Assembly (NCBI GenBank): GCA_913776245.1
Contig: CAJYLO010000004.1
Coordinates: 62,001-126,000, forward strand
Source: an uncultured Chryseobacterium sp.
Lineage (GTDB): Bacteria > Bacteroidota > Bacteroidia > Flavobacteriales > Weeksellaceae
DNA: 64,000 nucleotides
Direction: 5' to 3'
Of the stretch, positions 17,560-26,409 are shown in pieces. Within the stretch, counting starts at the first letter, position 1, and each line of letters begins with the position of its first letter. Under the pieces are notes generated by a model. That model ran no database searches and had not been told where the DNA came from. It saw only the letters and a list, made by a program, of their open reading frames with translations. Made by a program: the position numbers and the translations under genes.

Positions 17560-19716
17560 TTAAAACCAGTGTCCTAGAATGACACTGAATACGCCTTTAT
17601 GTTTGTTAAGTGATTTACTGAAATTAACCTTGATCTGGCCAAATGGGGATTTGTATCCTGCTGTAAGGCCAATTGAACTGTAATTAAGCTTTACTGCTTC
17701 TTCAACTTTGATAGAGCTGAAGAGGTTGGCAATGCTGAAATTTCCTACCAGAAAGTAATTTTTATCAAATCTGAACTGGAAATCATTAGATGCAATGAAG
17801 ATATTATTATCCGCAAGCGAAGCAAATTGGTAACCTGCAAAACGTTTGAAATTGGCAATTGGCTGATCGAATAGTCCGCCAATTCTGTATTGATAGAATG
17901 ATGGATTATTATCGCCGATTGTTATTCCACCAAACAGATTTAATCGATATGTAAAGAGCTTGGAAATGTAAAAATTTATCTTGATATCTGCTTTTACAGT
18001 GATCGGTTTTTTTTCCAGATCTGCATTGAAAAGATCAATTATTTTTCCTTCAGCATTAAGGTAAAAACCTTTGGTGGGGAAGTCTTTATCATTTTGCGTA
18101 TCGCTTTTCAGAAAAACATAGGGATTAAGATATCGTTCAGTTTTATCATTGACACCGTTTTTTTCGCTTTCGAAATAATCATGACTAATACCACCACCCA
18201 GAGCAAAACGGTCTTTCCATACAGATTGTATAAAAACTTCGTTTCTGAACCATTTCCAGCTATCTATAATGTTATTATCAAAATTCTTTAGATCAAAGCT
18301 CATTCCGGAAGAATACAGGCCAAATCCGGGGATATAACCATTATCTATAAAGTAATTAAAGTAATATCTCGGATTATCGCCCACAATAACATCCAGTGAA
18401 AGATTCGAATTTCTGAATAGAAGCCTTTTTGCAGAATAATTCAGTAATAATCCGGTTTTAAAAATCTCATCGTAATGCAATCCGAATTTAAGAAAATGCC
18501 TTGCTTCATCTTCTGTTACATATAATTTGAGGTAGTTCCTGTTATCTTCCTGAACAATATCGTAATTGATAAACTTATAATTGTTGGTAGCATATAATTT
18601 ATCAATCATTTTATTGACACTTCCGTAGGTTTGCATAGATGGCAGTGTAAGGCCCATTTTCCCCCGGATATAATTGGATTTATAAATTCTTGCATTTTCT
18701 ACAGCCAGACTATCTATTTTGTAGACACTTGAATAAACAGGGTTGATGGATGATCTTACACGTTCAAAATTCCGCTGCGGGAGTTTCTTGAGGATATCCA
18801 CATATTTTAAAGCTTCCACATAACCACTGTCAAGGATCTGCCGCTTGTTATCATAACTCGTAGCGGTTATTCCCGTAAGATCGGGTTTTATATTGATATC
18901 TGTATACTTATATTGGTTGATCGTTTCTTTTTTGATTCCAATATCAATGATCTGATTCATAATCGAAATAACACTATTCAGATTATCTCTTTTGGCTAGA
19001 GGCTGATTGAGATCTACTCCGATAACAATGTCAATCCCTTTATCTTTCAAAGGTTTAGAAGGATAATTAACACTCATAGCACCATCAACATAAATGCTGT
19101 CACCGATTTTTACAGGTTCTAAAAGCGATGGAAAGGCAGAACTGGCAAGAATGGATGAAACCAGGTCACCTTTTTCAAAAATCTGCATCTGCCCGCTTTC
19201 TATATTAGTAGCAATACACATAAAAGGTATCGGAAGCTTGGAAAAATCATCAATATTAGAGACATTTCTCAATAATTCTTTCAGGAGATAGACATTTCTT
19301 TGCCCAGTACTGATAGATGAAGGGAGAGATACTTTACCATTTCTAAGTGGTACAGTGAGAAGATATTTGTCTACGCTTTTGCTGAAAAACGAAGTTTCCT
19401 GACGGGGTTTGGGATCAGTAATAAGCGAATAAAAATCCGTATCCATTACTACTTTTTCAATATCTTTTCCTGTGTAGCCAGCGGCATACAGTCCGCCAAC
19501 AATGGCTCCCATACTTGTTCCCGAGATATAATCTACTTTAACACCCAAAGAATCCAGGACTTTAAGAACGCCTACGTGTGTAAATCCCTTAGCACCGCCA
19601 CCGGAAAGTGATAATCCGATTTTAGGATTTTTAGGAATGACAAGATTTTCTTTTACCTGAGAATAAGTCACCAGATAAAATAAAAAAGACATCAGATAAA
19701 AAAGCTTCCTGATCAT
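17560..19716 (-). CDS. Patatin-like phospholipase with C-terminal outer-membrane barrel
   Basis: 718 residues. A signal peptide (to about residue 19, VTYSQ) precedes a patatin domain with oxyanion loop GLSLSGGGAKG (34-44), nucleophile Ser68 in GTSMG and Asp211 in VDGAMSVNYP, the Ser-Asp dyad. A POTRA-like linker (about 330-430) and a bacterial surface antigen (BamA-type) barrel (about 430-718, ending VILGHWF) follow. This is the architecture of RssA/PlpD-like proteins secreted by their own barrel. Lipid substrates are presumed. It abuts murF-alr (4-nt gap), in a long minus-strand unit. Confidence 0.88.
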   Translation of the reverse strand: MIRKLFYLMSFLFYLVTYSQVKENLVIPKNPKIGLSLSGGGAKGFTHVGVLKVLDSLGVKVDYISGTSMGAIVGGLYAAGYTGKDIEKVVMDTDFYSLITDPKPRQETSFFSKSVDKYLLTVPLRNGKVSLPSSISTGQRNVYLLKELLRNVSNIDDFSKLPIPFMCIATNIESGQMQIFEKGDLVSSILASSAFPSLLEPVKIGDSIYVDGAMSVNYPSKPLKDKGIDIVIGVDLNQPLAKRDNLNSVISIMNQIIDIGIKKETINQYKYTDINIKPDLTGITATSYDNKRQILDSGYVEALKYVDILKKLPQRNFERVRSSINPVYSSVYKIDSLAVENARIYKSNYIRGKMGLTLPSMQTYGSVNKMIDKLYATNNYKFINYDIVQEDNRNYLKLYVTEDEARHFLKFGLHYDEIFKTGLLLNYSAKRLLFRNSNLSLDVIVGDNPRYYFNYFIDNGYIPGFGLYSSGMSFDLKNFDNNIIDSWKWFRNEVFIQSVWKDRFALGGGISHDYFESEKNGVNDKTERYLNPYVFLKSDTQNDKDFPTKGFYLNAEGKIIDLFNADLEKKPITVKADIKINFYISKLFTYRLNLFGGITIGDNNPSFYQYRIGGLFDQPIANFKRFAGYQFASLADNNIFIASNDFQFRFDKNYFLVGNFSIANLFSSIKVEEAVKLNYSSIGLTAGYKSPFGQIKVNFSKSLNKHKGVFSVILGHWF

Positions 19717-19719
19717 TTG

Positions 19720-22164
19720 CTAATTTTTAATATATATTCTTTTTACTCGCGGAGAAATAGAAGTTAGAACTTCATAAGTTATTGTATTACAATATTTTGA
19801 AAATTCTTCCAAAGAAGGATTTGAATTAAAAATCGTAACAGAATCGCCTTCCCGGGAAGTGACTTTATCAACATCAATCATCATCATATCCATACAGATA
19901 CTTCCGACAATAGGACAAAGCGTATTATTAATACCAACACTTCCGACTTTATTTCCAATCAATCGTGGGATTCCATCGGCGTAACCCACAGGAATTGTTG
20001 CAATCTTTGTGTCGTGTTCGGCTTTGAACCTTCTGCTATAACCCACTGATTCTCCGCTTTTTATTTCTGAAATTTGCGAAATAACGGTTTTGAAGCTTAC
20101 GGAATGCTGCAATTGTTTTTTAATTTCAGCATTGGAAGTTTCTCCGATCATTCCAATGCCGATTCTAACCATATCATATTGGTAATCAGTATAATTAGTA
20201 ATTCCTGAGGAATTAAGAATATGTCTTATCGGCTGATATCCAAGCTTCTCAATCAAATAGCTTGAATTTTTTTCGAAAGTTTTTAATTGATTCAATGTAA
20301 ATTCCTTTTCTTCCGGCATATCAGAAGATGATAAATGGCTGAAAATGCTATGAACTTTGACGTTCATTGAGTTTAATTTTTCAGTTAGTTCATCTAATTC
20401 AAAATCCTTAAAACCAAGGCGATGCATTCCTGTTTCCAATTTGATATGAATCGGATATTTCTGTTGATTTCCGGATTTTATAAATTGCTCATAGAACAAT
20501 TCCAAAACCCTAAGGCTATAGATCTCCGGCTCAAGATTATACTCGATTATGCTGTCATAACTATGCTGTTCGGGATTCATAACGATAATTGGTGTTGTGA
20601 TCCCTTTTTTTCTCAATTCAACGCCTTCGTCTGCAAATGCCACACCAAGATAATCAATATGATGATGCTGGAGAAATTCTGAAATCTCATAACTTCCTAA
20701 TCCATAAGCATTTGCTTTTACCATTGCCATCATTTTGGTTTCTGGTTTTAGCAAAGATTTGTGAAAATTAATATTATGAAGAATCGCATTGAGATTGATT
20801 TCCAAAACCGTATCGTGTTTTCTGAGTTCAAGAATTTCTTTGATCTTTTCAATCTCGAATTTTCTTGCACCTTTCAGAAGAATGACTTGGTTTTCTAAAT
20901 CATTAATGACTTTACTTTCAATAAATTGATTCGTATTATTGAAAGTTAAAGTTTCAGAATCAAATAATTTATAAAACGAACTAATTTCTTCACCAATCAA
21001 AAAAACCTTATCAAATTTTTGCTCATTAACCAGATCAGAAACTTCGGAATATAGCTCATCTAAATTCACATTCGAATCCACAATATCCGTAAGAATCAGA
21101 GATTTTTTCGGTTTGTTATATTCGCTGATAAATTGGAAAGCAATTTTCAAAGAATCCAAATCAAGATTATAAGAATCATTGATAATCAGATTATTTCTAA
21201 TTCCTTCAATGCTTTCCAGGCGCATTTCAATCGCTTTGAGAGCATCGATTTTTTCTTTGATTTGAAGATCTGATAGCTTAAACTCTTTCAGAATTCCAAT
21301 CAAAGCCAAAACATTGGTTAATGTTGCTTCATCTCTTTGATGGATTGGAACAGAAAATTCCTCATCAAAATATTTGATTTTAATATCCTGAGTTCGGTCA
21401 TTAACATCAGAAATTATCGTGATGTCATTGTTATTCTTTAATCCGTATGATATTAATTTTTTACTTGAATATAATTTATTTATTAATTTGTATGTCAATT
21501 CGTTATCAGAATTGTAAAATATAATTTCTGAATGTTTGAACAGTTTTAATTTTTCTTGAATTAATTCTTCCTCGGAACCGAAATTAGCTGAGTGAGCAGT
21601 TCCAATATGCGTCAATAATCCAATCTTTGGATGGAAAACATTTTCCTGTTTTTCCATTTCACCAGGCTTCGAAATTCCAACTTCAAAGATTCCCAATTCG
21701 TGTTTTTTATCAATTTGCAGTAATGACAGCGGTAGCCCGATTTGAGAATTGAAACTTTTGGGGCTTTTAACCGTTGTAAATTCATTAGAAAGGCACTGAT
21801 ATAGCCATTCTTTCAGAATTGTTTTCCCATTACTTCCCGTAATTCCAATAGAATTGATGCCGGAATGTTCGAAATGATACTTGGCAAGGGTCTGTAAAAA
21901 CTCAACCGAATTTTTTGTAATGATTTGATTTACATAAGGATTACCGATTTTATTTTCAGTAATTATTGTATCGATTCCTTTTTCAATAACAGTTTCGATA
22001 TATTTTTGTCCGGAATTTTTTTTGGTGCTTATCGCAAGAAACGCAGTATTTTTTGTAGAATAAATCGTTCGGCTGTCAAAGGCCAAATTTTTGATTTTAA
22101 TATCTTGATTTCCAACGACTTCCGAATTTGTTATTTCGGATATTTGTTTTAAAGTGTAATTCAC
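19720..22164 (-). CDS. murF-alr: Bifunctional MurF (UDP-MurNAc-tripeptide:D-Ala-D-Ala ligase) - alanine racemase fusion
   Basis: 814 residues joining two peptidoglycan enzymes. The N-terminal half (1-445) is MurF, with ATP-binding GITGSNGKT (107-115), GTAH and NDSYN. The C-terminal half (about 450-814) is a fold-III alanine racemase with PLP lysine K483 in MVKANAYGLG, RLGF and the GYSRRF segment with the second catalytic Tyr. The fusion is usual for Flavobacteriia and makes D-Ala where it is consumed. The start codon is GTG, overlapping the TGA of the upstream toxin gene as GTGA, so translation is probably coupled to the toxin-antitoxin operon. Confidence 0.95.
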   Translation of the reverse strand: MNYTLKQISEITNSEVVGNQDIKIKNLAFDSRTIYSTKNTAFLAISTKKNSGQKYIETVIEKGIDTIITENKIGNPYVNQIITKNSVEFLQTLAKYHFEHSGINSIGITGSNGKTILKEWLYQCLSNEFTTVKSPKSFNSQIGLPLSLLQIDKKHELGIFEVGISKPGEMEKQENVFHPKIGLLTHIGTAHSANFGSEEELIQEKLKLFKHSEIIFYNSDNELTYKLINKLYSSKKLISYGLKNNNDITIISDVNDRTQDIKIKYFDEEFSVPIHQRDEATLTNVLALIGILKEFKLSDLQIKEKIDALKAIEMRLESIEGIRNNLIINDSYNLDLDSLKIAFQFISEYNKPKKSLILTDIVDSNVNLDELYSEVSDLVNEQKFDKVFLIGEEISSFYKLFDSETLTFNNTNQFIESKVINDLENQVILLKGARKFEIEKIKEILELRKHDTVLEINLNAILHNINFHKSLLKPETKMMAMVKANAYGLGSYEISEFLQHHHIDYLGVAFADEGVELRKKGITTPIIVMNPEQHSYDSIIEYNLEPEIYSLRVLELFYEQFIKSGNQQKYPIHIKLETGMHRLGFKDFELDELTEKLNSMNVKVHSIFSHLSSSDMPEEKEFTLNQLKTFEKNSSYLIEKLGYQPIRHILNSSGITNYTDYQYDMVRIGIGMIGETSNAEIKKQLQHSVSFKTVISQISEIKSGESVGYSRRFKAEHDTKIATIPVGYADGIPRLIGNKVGSVGINNTLCPIVGSICMDMMMIDVDKVTSREGDSVTIFNSNPSLEEFSKYCNTITYEVLTSISPRVKRIYIKN

Positions 22165-22463
22165 TTTTCAGTAATTGTTTTGTAATTAGAATCCGGATTC
22201 CGAAAATTATTAATCATATTCAAAAGATTGATTTGATTTTCGGCAATCTCATAAATAATGGAATTGTGTTTGGTAATCAATAATTTATGAAAATCCGTAT
22301 CTTCATATTTCTGATGAATTAAATTCCCATTTTCAAGCAAAGAAATTTTTCTTTCCAGAATCTCATAAAAATCTTCCAACACTTCGAATCCCCAGGTTTC
22401 TATAAGAAAGTCTTCCAGATTTTCTAAATCTGATTTCGCTCTATTTGTCCAAAAGATGTTCAT
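22161..22463 (-). CDS. RelE/ParE family toxin (second pair)
   Basis: 100 residues. The N-terminus IFWTNRAKSDLENLEDFLIETWGFEVLEDF and the C-terminal IIYEIAENQINLLNMINNFRNP fit the ParE/RelE plasmid-stabilisation fold; the C-terminal FRNP replaces the H-R-x-x-x-Y of many RelE proteins, which favours the ParE-like branch (inference). It overlaps the antitoxin gene by 23 nt and the murF-alr start by 4 nt. Confidence 0.8.
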   Translation of the reverse strand: MNIFWTNRAKSDLENLEDFLIETWGFEVLEDFYEILERKISLLENGNLIHQKYEDTDFHKLLITKHNSIIYEIAENQINLLNMINNFRNPDSNYKTITEK

Positions 22464-22779
22464 TTCTCTTTCTTGCGATTCTTTCTTTTGCTTCAGTCAT
22501 AACAGTAGAATTTTCGGTTATTCTGCCATTTTTAACATCTTCCAAACCTTCCTCTATTGCCTTTAGAATACTATCTTTTGAATTAACTTCTGGGTCGATA
22601 ATTTCCGCAATCTTAAGCAACTCTTCTGGATTGAATTTTTTTTCTTTCATTTTACGAAAAAATGTGGGCTCAGAAATTCCGCTTTTCTCAATGATATACT
22701 TGAGTTTGAAAGGAGAATTCTTCAAAATCTCATCAATCGAATTACTGATTTGAATATAATTTTTAATTTCTAATATCAT
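22441..22779 (-). CDS. Antitoxin with N-terminal helix-turn-helix (second pair)
   Basis: 112 residues. Residues about 22-60 (FKLKYIIEKSGISEPTFFRK, then NPEELLKIAEII) form a Cro/XRE-like helix-turn-helix. The rest is an acidic linker and a Lys/Arg-rich tail that should bind the toxin. A -7 box lies at 22812-22819 and an inverted repeat (ATAGT-TTTT-ACTAT, 22786-22799) sits between promoter and start, a likely autoregulatory operator. The gene opens an operon that continues into the toxin and murF-alr. Confidence 0.72.
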   Translation of the reverse strand: MILEIKNYIQISNSIDEILKNSPFKLKYIIEKSGISEPTFFRKMKEKKFNPEELLKIAEIIDPEVNSKDSILKAIEEGLEDVKNGRITENSTVMTEAKERIARKRNEHLLDK

Positions 22780-22785
22780 TTTTTG

Positions 22786-22799
22786 ATAGTTTTTACTAT
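22786..22799. promoter_or_regulatory. Inverted repeat, candidate antitoxin operator
   Basis: ATAGT-TTTT-ACTAT lies between the -7 box and the antitoxin ATG, where autorepression would be expected. Confidence 0.4.
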
Positions 22800-22811
22800 T
22801 ATAATTTTAAA

Positions 22812-22819
22812 CAAATTTA
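22812..22819 (-). promoter_or_regulatory. -7 promoter box TAAATTTG of the second toxin-antitoxin/murF-alr operon
   Basis: Exact TAnnTTTG match on the minus strand, 32 nt before the antitoxin ATG. Confidence 0.45.
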
Positions 22820-22834
22820 CAACAACTATTGATA

Positions 22835-23425
22835 TTAACCTTCTTTTTTATTCAAAACTTCCTCCACAAAAATTCTTCTGCTCACCGCATCATAAGCTTC
22901 AGTTTCTCCCAATTCTACCAATTCTTTTCCGGCAGAAGTCCGCATAGAATAGTTGGCGAGATTTCCTGTTCTCCGGCATATCGCATGAACTTTGGTCACA
23001 TATTCTGCAGTTGCCATAAGATTAGGCATCGGCCCAAACGGACGTCCGAGAAAATCCATATCCAAGCCGGCAATCACGACCCGAATTCCGTTATTTGCCA
23101 ATTGATTGGCAACATCCACAATGCTCTCGTCGAAAAACTGGGCTTCATCTATCGCCACCACATCACAATTGGAACCCAACAAAAGAATCTCGGAAGGACT
23201 TTCCACCGCTGTACTTCGGATTTTAGTCTGGTTGTGTGAAACCACGTCTTCTTCAGAGTACCTCGTATCGATTCTCGGTTTGAAAATCTCTACATTCTGG
23301 CCAGCCATCTCCGCCCGGCGAAGTCTTCTGATGAGTTCTTCCGTTTTTCCGGAGAACATAGAACCGCAGATCACTTCCATCCAACCGCTTTGTTTGGAAT
23401 GATTAATTGTATTTTCTAAAAACAT
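22835..23425 (-). CDS. tdk: Thymidine kinase
   Basis: 196 residues. Walker A is CGSMFSGKTEELIRRLRR, Walker B-like VVAIDEAQFFDES, and the lasso region GLDMDFLGRPFGP is followed by the Zn-binding Cys region (VHAICRRTG). This is the type II, cytosolic-tetramer form that phosphorylates thymidine in the salvage pathway. One Cys pair of the usual four-Cys zinc site is reduced: only one clear Cys is seen in AEYVTKVHAICRRTG, which is the state in several Bacteroidota (from memory). Confidence 0.94.
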   Translation of the reverse strand: MFLENTINHSKQSGWMEVICGSMFSGKTEELIRRLRRAEMAGQNVEIFKPRIDTRYSEEDVVSHNQTKIRSTAVESPSEILLLGSNCDVVAIDEAQFFDESIVDVANQLANNGIRVVIAGLDMDFLGRPFGPMPNLMATAEYVTKVHAICRRTGNLANYSMRTSAGKELVELGETEAYDAVSRRIFVEEVLNKKEG

Positions 23426-23467
23426 TATTAATTTAGCAAAAAATTGTTTTAACCAATATTAAAAACA

Positions 23468-23543
23468 CTTCGACAAGCTCAGTGTGACACCTCTAATACT
23501 AAAAATTTTTGTTTTTAGCGTTGTCAGGCTGAGCTTGTCGAAG
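23468..23543. repeat. Dispersed intergenic inverted repeat (CTTCGACAAGCTCAG type)
   Basis: CTTCGACAAGCTCAG (23468-23482) and CTGAGCTTGTCGAAG (23529-23543) are perfect 15-bp arms; pairing extends inward through TGACA/TGTCA. The element lies between the divergent tdk and Glu-rich protein genes. This kind of repeat is common between genes in Flavobacteriia. Confidence 0.8.
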
Positions 23544-23635
23544 CCTTAAATTAGGAACAAAATTCTATATAAAATTAGCAAATTGTTCTTACATTTATAT
23601 GCATCAAATTTAAGTAAAAATTAATAAGATATATT

Positions 23636-24835
23636 ATGCAAAATTGGCGGGAATCATATGAGAAAATCTTCGGAGAGATGAAGCATCTGTTGTTAGAATT
23701 ATCCAAATCGGATAATTATGAGGAGATTTTAGCTAAGGAACATGAAATCAATGAGCTTTATCAAAAGTTTTCTTTTCTTAAAGTTTCTCAAGATTTTGAA
23801 TATTCATCAACCCATATTGAACCTTTGCAAACTATTGAAAATCAGATTATAAATACTTCTGATTTGTTGTCAGTTGAGGAATTTGAAGATGAAAATAAAG
23901 TTGCGGAAATTGTTGTAGAAGAAACACAGGCACAAGACATTTTTGCGAATGTCCTGGAAGTGGAAGAAGTGCATTCTTTTGCTGAAATTGATTCGAATGA
24001 AGATCTGAAAACCAATACAATGACAATTGAAGAGATTCATCAGCCAGAAAGCAGTGATCTGGAAACTGAAATCTCTAACGGTAAAGATCTTGAAGCCATT
24101 GTGGAGAATGAAATTGTTGATGAAATTGAAGCTCAGAACTACCACGAAGATATTGTTGAAGCCGTTGCAGAAATTGAAGCTGAAGAAGAAAATCTTTTGA
24201 ATGAACCGGCGGAGAAATTGGAGCCAATGCAGGACAGCCAGTTTTCATTTGCTATGACAAAAGAAGATTCGGCTATGGAAAAACCTTCGCAGGATGATTA
24301 TGAAAAAAGATTGGCAGAAAAAGAAGCTAAGCTGAAAGAACTGGAAGAAAACAGAAGGAAAATTGTAGAGTTTTCCAGGGAAAATACGCAGCCGAAAGAA
24401 AAATCCCAGGAAGTCTACGATTCTCAGAATCAGGGAGAGCAGCATCACGATAAAAAATTTAAATTGGCTAATATCAAAGGTCTGAAAGTGGCTAAGTCTT
24501 TGTTCGATGATGACCATTTGGAAGAAGTGGAAAAACCGGCTCCTGTCCAGAATCCCGGAAGTCTTCTCAAAAATAATGTTCCGACAGATTATATGGAAGC
24601 GCCAAAACCAAAACCGGAATTCAAGCTGGATCTGAATGACAGAATTGCATTTTCTCAATATTTATTTGGCGGAAGCCAAAGTGATCTGAATCAGGTTGTT
24701 TCTGTTCTGAATTCTTTTAGTTCTTTGGATAAGGCGCAGGAGTATTTGAGTGACATCTATTACGAAAGAGATTGGAAAAAGGTTGATAATTATGCACAAA
24801 GACTCTGGACTTTGGTTGAAAACAGGTTTTTGTAG
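23636..24835 (+). CDS. Glu-rich hypothetical protein cotranscribed with rsmI
   Basis: 399 residues in three parts: a helical N-terminus (1-65), a long acidic low-complexity middle rich in Glu, Asp and Ile (about 75-215) that runs into a Lys/Glu helix probably forming a coiled coil (about 220-250), and a conserved-looking C-terminal domain (about 325-399: LDLNDRIAFSQYLFGGSQ... SSLDKAQEYLSDIYYERDW). No known domain is recognised. The stop codon directly abuts the ATG of rsmI (zero spacing), indicating translational coupling. A cytoplasmic scaffold or regulator role is possible but unproven. Confidence 0.75.
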   Translation: MQNWRESYEKIFGEMKHLLLELSKSDNYEEILAKEHEINELYQKFSFLKVSQDFEYSSTHIEPLQTIENQIINTSDLLSVEEFEDENKVAEIVVEETQAQDIFANVLEVEEVHSFAEIDSNEDLKTNTMTIEEIHQPESSDLETEISNGKDLEAIVENEIVDEIEAQNYHEDIVEAVAEIEAEEENLLNEPAEKLEPMQDSQFSFAMTKEDSAMEKPSQDDYEKRLAEKEAKLKELEENRRKIVEFSRENTQPKEKSQEVYDSQNQGEQHHDKKFKLANIKGLKVAKSLFDDDHLEEVEKPAPVQNPGSLLKNNVPTDYMEAPKPKPEFKLDLNDRIAFSQYLFGGSQSDLNQVVSVLNSFSSLDKAQEYLSDIYYERDWKKVDNYAQRLWTLVENRFL

Positions 24836-25507
24836 ATGAGCGGTATTCTTTATTTTGTTCCGACACCTGTTGGAAATCTGGAAGATATGACTTTCCGGGC
24901 TGTGAAAGTTCTGAAAGAAGTAGATTATATCTTGTGTGAGGACACAAGAACTTCAGGGGTTCTTCTCAAACATTATGAAATTTCCAAGCCTCTGAAATCC
25001 TATCATTTACATAATGAACATCAGGCTACGCAGAAAGTAGTCGATGACCTCAAAAATGGTCAAAACATCGCTATTATTACCGATGCTGGAACGCCTGGGA
25101 TTTCCGACCCAGGTTATCTTTTAGCCAAAGCCTGTGCGGATGAAAATTTGGAAATGATTTGTCTTCCTGGCGCAACGGCTTTTGTTCCGGCTTTGGTCGT
25201 TTCCGGCTTGCCGAATCACGATTTTTATTTCGCCGGATTTCTTCCTCAGAAAAAAGGTAGACAAACCAAACTCAAACAATTGGCAGAAGAGAAAAAGACA
25301 ATTGTTCTTTACGAAAGTCCTCATAAAATCAATACAACACTTGAACAGATCAAGGAATTTTTTGGAGAAGAAACGAGAGTAAGCCTGAGCAGGGAAATTT
25401 CCAAAAAATTTGAAGAAACTAAACGAGGAACAATCAGTGAGTTAATAGAATTCTCCAAAAGCAAAACTTTAAAAGGTGAGATTGTTTTGATTGTGAATAA
25501 TTCTTAA
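24836..25507 (+). CDS. rsmI: 16S rRNA (cytidine-1402-2'-O)-methyltransferase
   Basis: 223 residues, tetrapyrrole-methylase fold. Motifs: YFVPTPVGNLEDMTFRA, CEDTRTSGVLLKHY, ITDAGTPGISDPGYLL and VLYESPHKI, all diagnostic of RsmI. It 2'-O-methylates C1402 in the 30S P site with SAM. The protein is shorter than the E. coli enzyme (286) and lacks the C-terminal extension, which is common in Bacteroidota. It directly follows the Glu-rich protein gene with no gap. Confidence 0.95.
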   Translation: MSGILYFVPTPVGNLEDMTFRAVKVLKEVDYILCEDTRTSGVLLKHYEISKPLKSYHLHNEHQATQKVVDDLKNGQNIAIITDAGTPGISDPGYLLAKACADENLEMICLPGATAFVPALVVSGLPNHDFYFAGFLPQKKGRQTKLKQLAEEKKTIVLYESPHKINTTLEQIKEFFGEETRVSLSREISKKFEETKRGTISELIEFSKSKTLKGEIVLIVNNS

Positions 25508-25520
25508 AGTATTATTTTTG
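25491..25520 (+). promoter_or_regulatory. Promoter of fabG (TTG-N19-TATTTTTG)
   Basis: TTG at 25491-25493, 19 bp spacer, then -7 box TATTTTTG at 25513-25520. The ATG is 33 nt downstream of the -7 box. The -33 element lies inside the 3' end of rsmI. Confidence 0.55.
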
Positions 25521-25553
25521 CCATAACAAATTTAGAAAACATTATAAAATTAT

Positions 25554-26297
25554 ATGGGATTACTACAAGGTAAAGTTGCCATCATCACTGGCGCTACACG
25601 TGGAATCGGGCGTGGAATTGCAGAAGTTTTTGCCAAAGAAGGTGCAAAAATCGCATTCACGTATGCTGGTTCTGTTGAAAAAGCTAAAGAATTAGAGTTA
25701 GAATTAAGCCAAATAACAGAAATCAAAGGTTATCAATCCGATGCATCGGATTATGACGCTGCTCAAAAATTAGTTGAAGATGTTTTGGCAGAGTTCGGAA
25801 CGATTGATATTTTGGTAAATAACGCCGGAATCACAAGAGATAACCTGATGCTGAGAATGTCAAAAGAAGATTGGGACACCATTATTAAGGTTAATCTGGA
25901 TTCGGTTTTCAACCTGACAAAAGCAGTCATCAAACCAATGATGAAAGCAAAATCCGGTTCTATCATCAATATGACTTCAGTGGTTGGTGTTAAAGGGAAT
26001 GCAGGACAAGCGAATTATGCCGCTTCTAAAGCCGGAGCAATTGGTTTTACGAAGTCTATCGCTTTGGAATTAGGTTCCAGAAATATCCGTTGTAATGCCA
26101 TCGCACCAGGTTTTATCGAAACTGAAATGACGGCTGCACTGGATGAGAAAACAGTTCAGGGATGGAGAGACGGCATTCCGTTGAAAAGAGGCGGACAACC
26201 GGAAGATGTGGCTAATGCGTGCGTTTTCCTGGCAAGTGAAATGTCTGCCTACATCACAGGGCAGGTTCTGAATGTAGACGGAGGAATGCTGACATAA
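25554..26297 (+). CDS. fabG: 3-oxoacyl-[acyl-carrier-protein] reductase
   Basis: 247 residues, a classical short-chain dehydrogenase. The NADPH-binding motif is ITGATRGIGRGIAE, NNAGITRD is intact, and the catalytic Ser, Tyr and Lys are in NMTSVVG and NYAASKAG. The NADP-preferring Arg follows the Gly motif. The enzyme reduces beta-ketoacyl-ACP in fatty acid elongation. C-terminal YITGQVLNVDGGMLT is typical. It has its own promoter and terminator. Confidence 0.94.
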   Translation: MGLLQGKVAIITGATRGIGRGIAEVFAKEGAKIAFTYAGSVEKAKELELELSQITEIKGYQSDASDYDAAQKLVEDVLAEFGTIDILVNNAGITRDNLMLRMSKEDWDTIIKVNLDSVFNLTKAVIKPMMKAKSGSIINMTSVVGVKGNAGQANYAASKAGAIGFTKSIALELGSRNIRCNAIAPGFIETEMTAALDEKTVQGWRDGIPLKRGGQPEDVANACVFLASEMSAYITGQVLNVDGGMLT

Positions 26298-26320
26298 CGA
26301 TAATAATCAATTAAGAATAT

Positions 26321-26360
26321 CAAAAACTCATGGAAAATTTAATTTCTGTGAGTTTTTTTA
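26321..26360 (+). terminator. Rho-independent terminator of fabG
   Basis: AACTCATGGAAA pairs with TTTCTGTGAGTT (10 of 12) and is followed by a T-run. Confidence 0.8.
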
Positions 26361-26409
26361 TTTAATTCCGTTAAAAAAGATATAAATTTATATTCCAATT
26401 TGTAAACCG

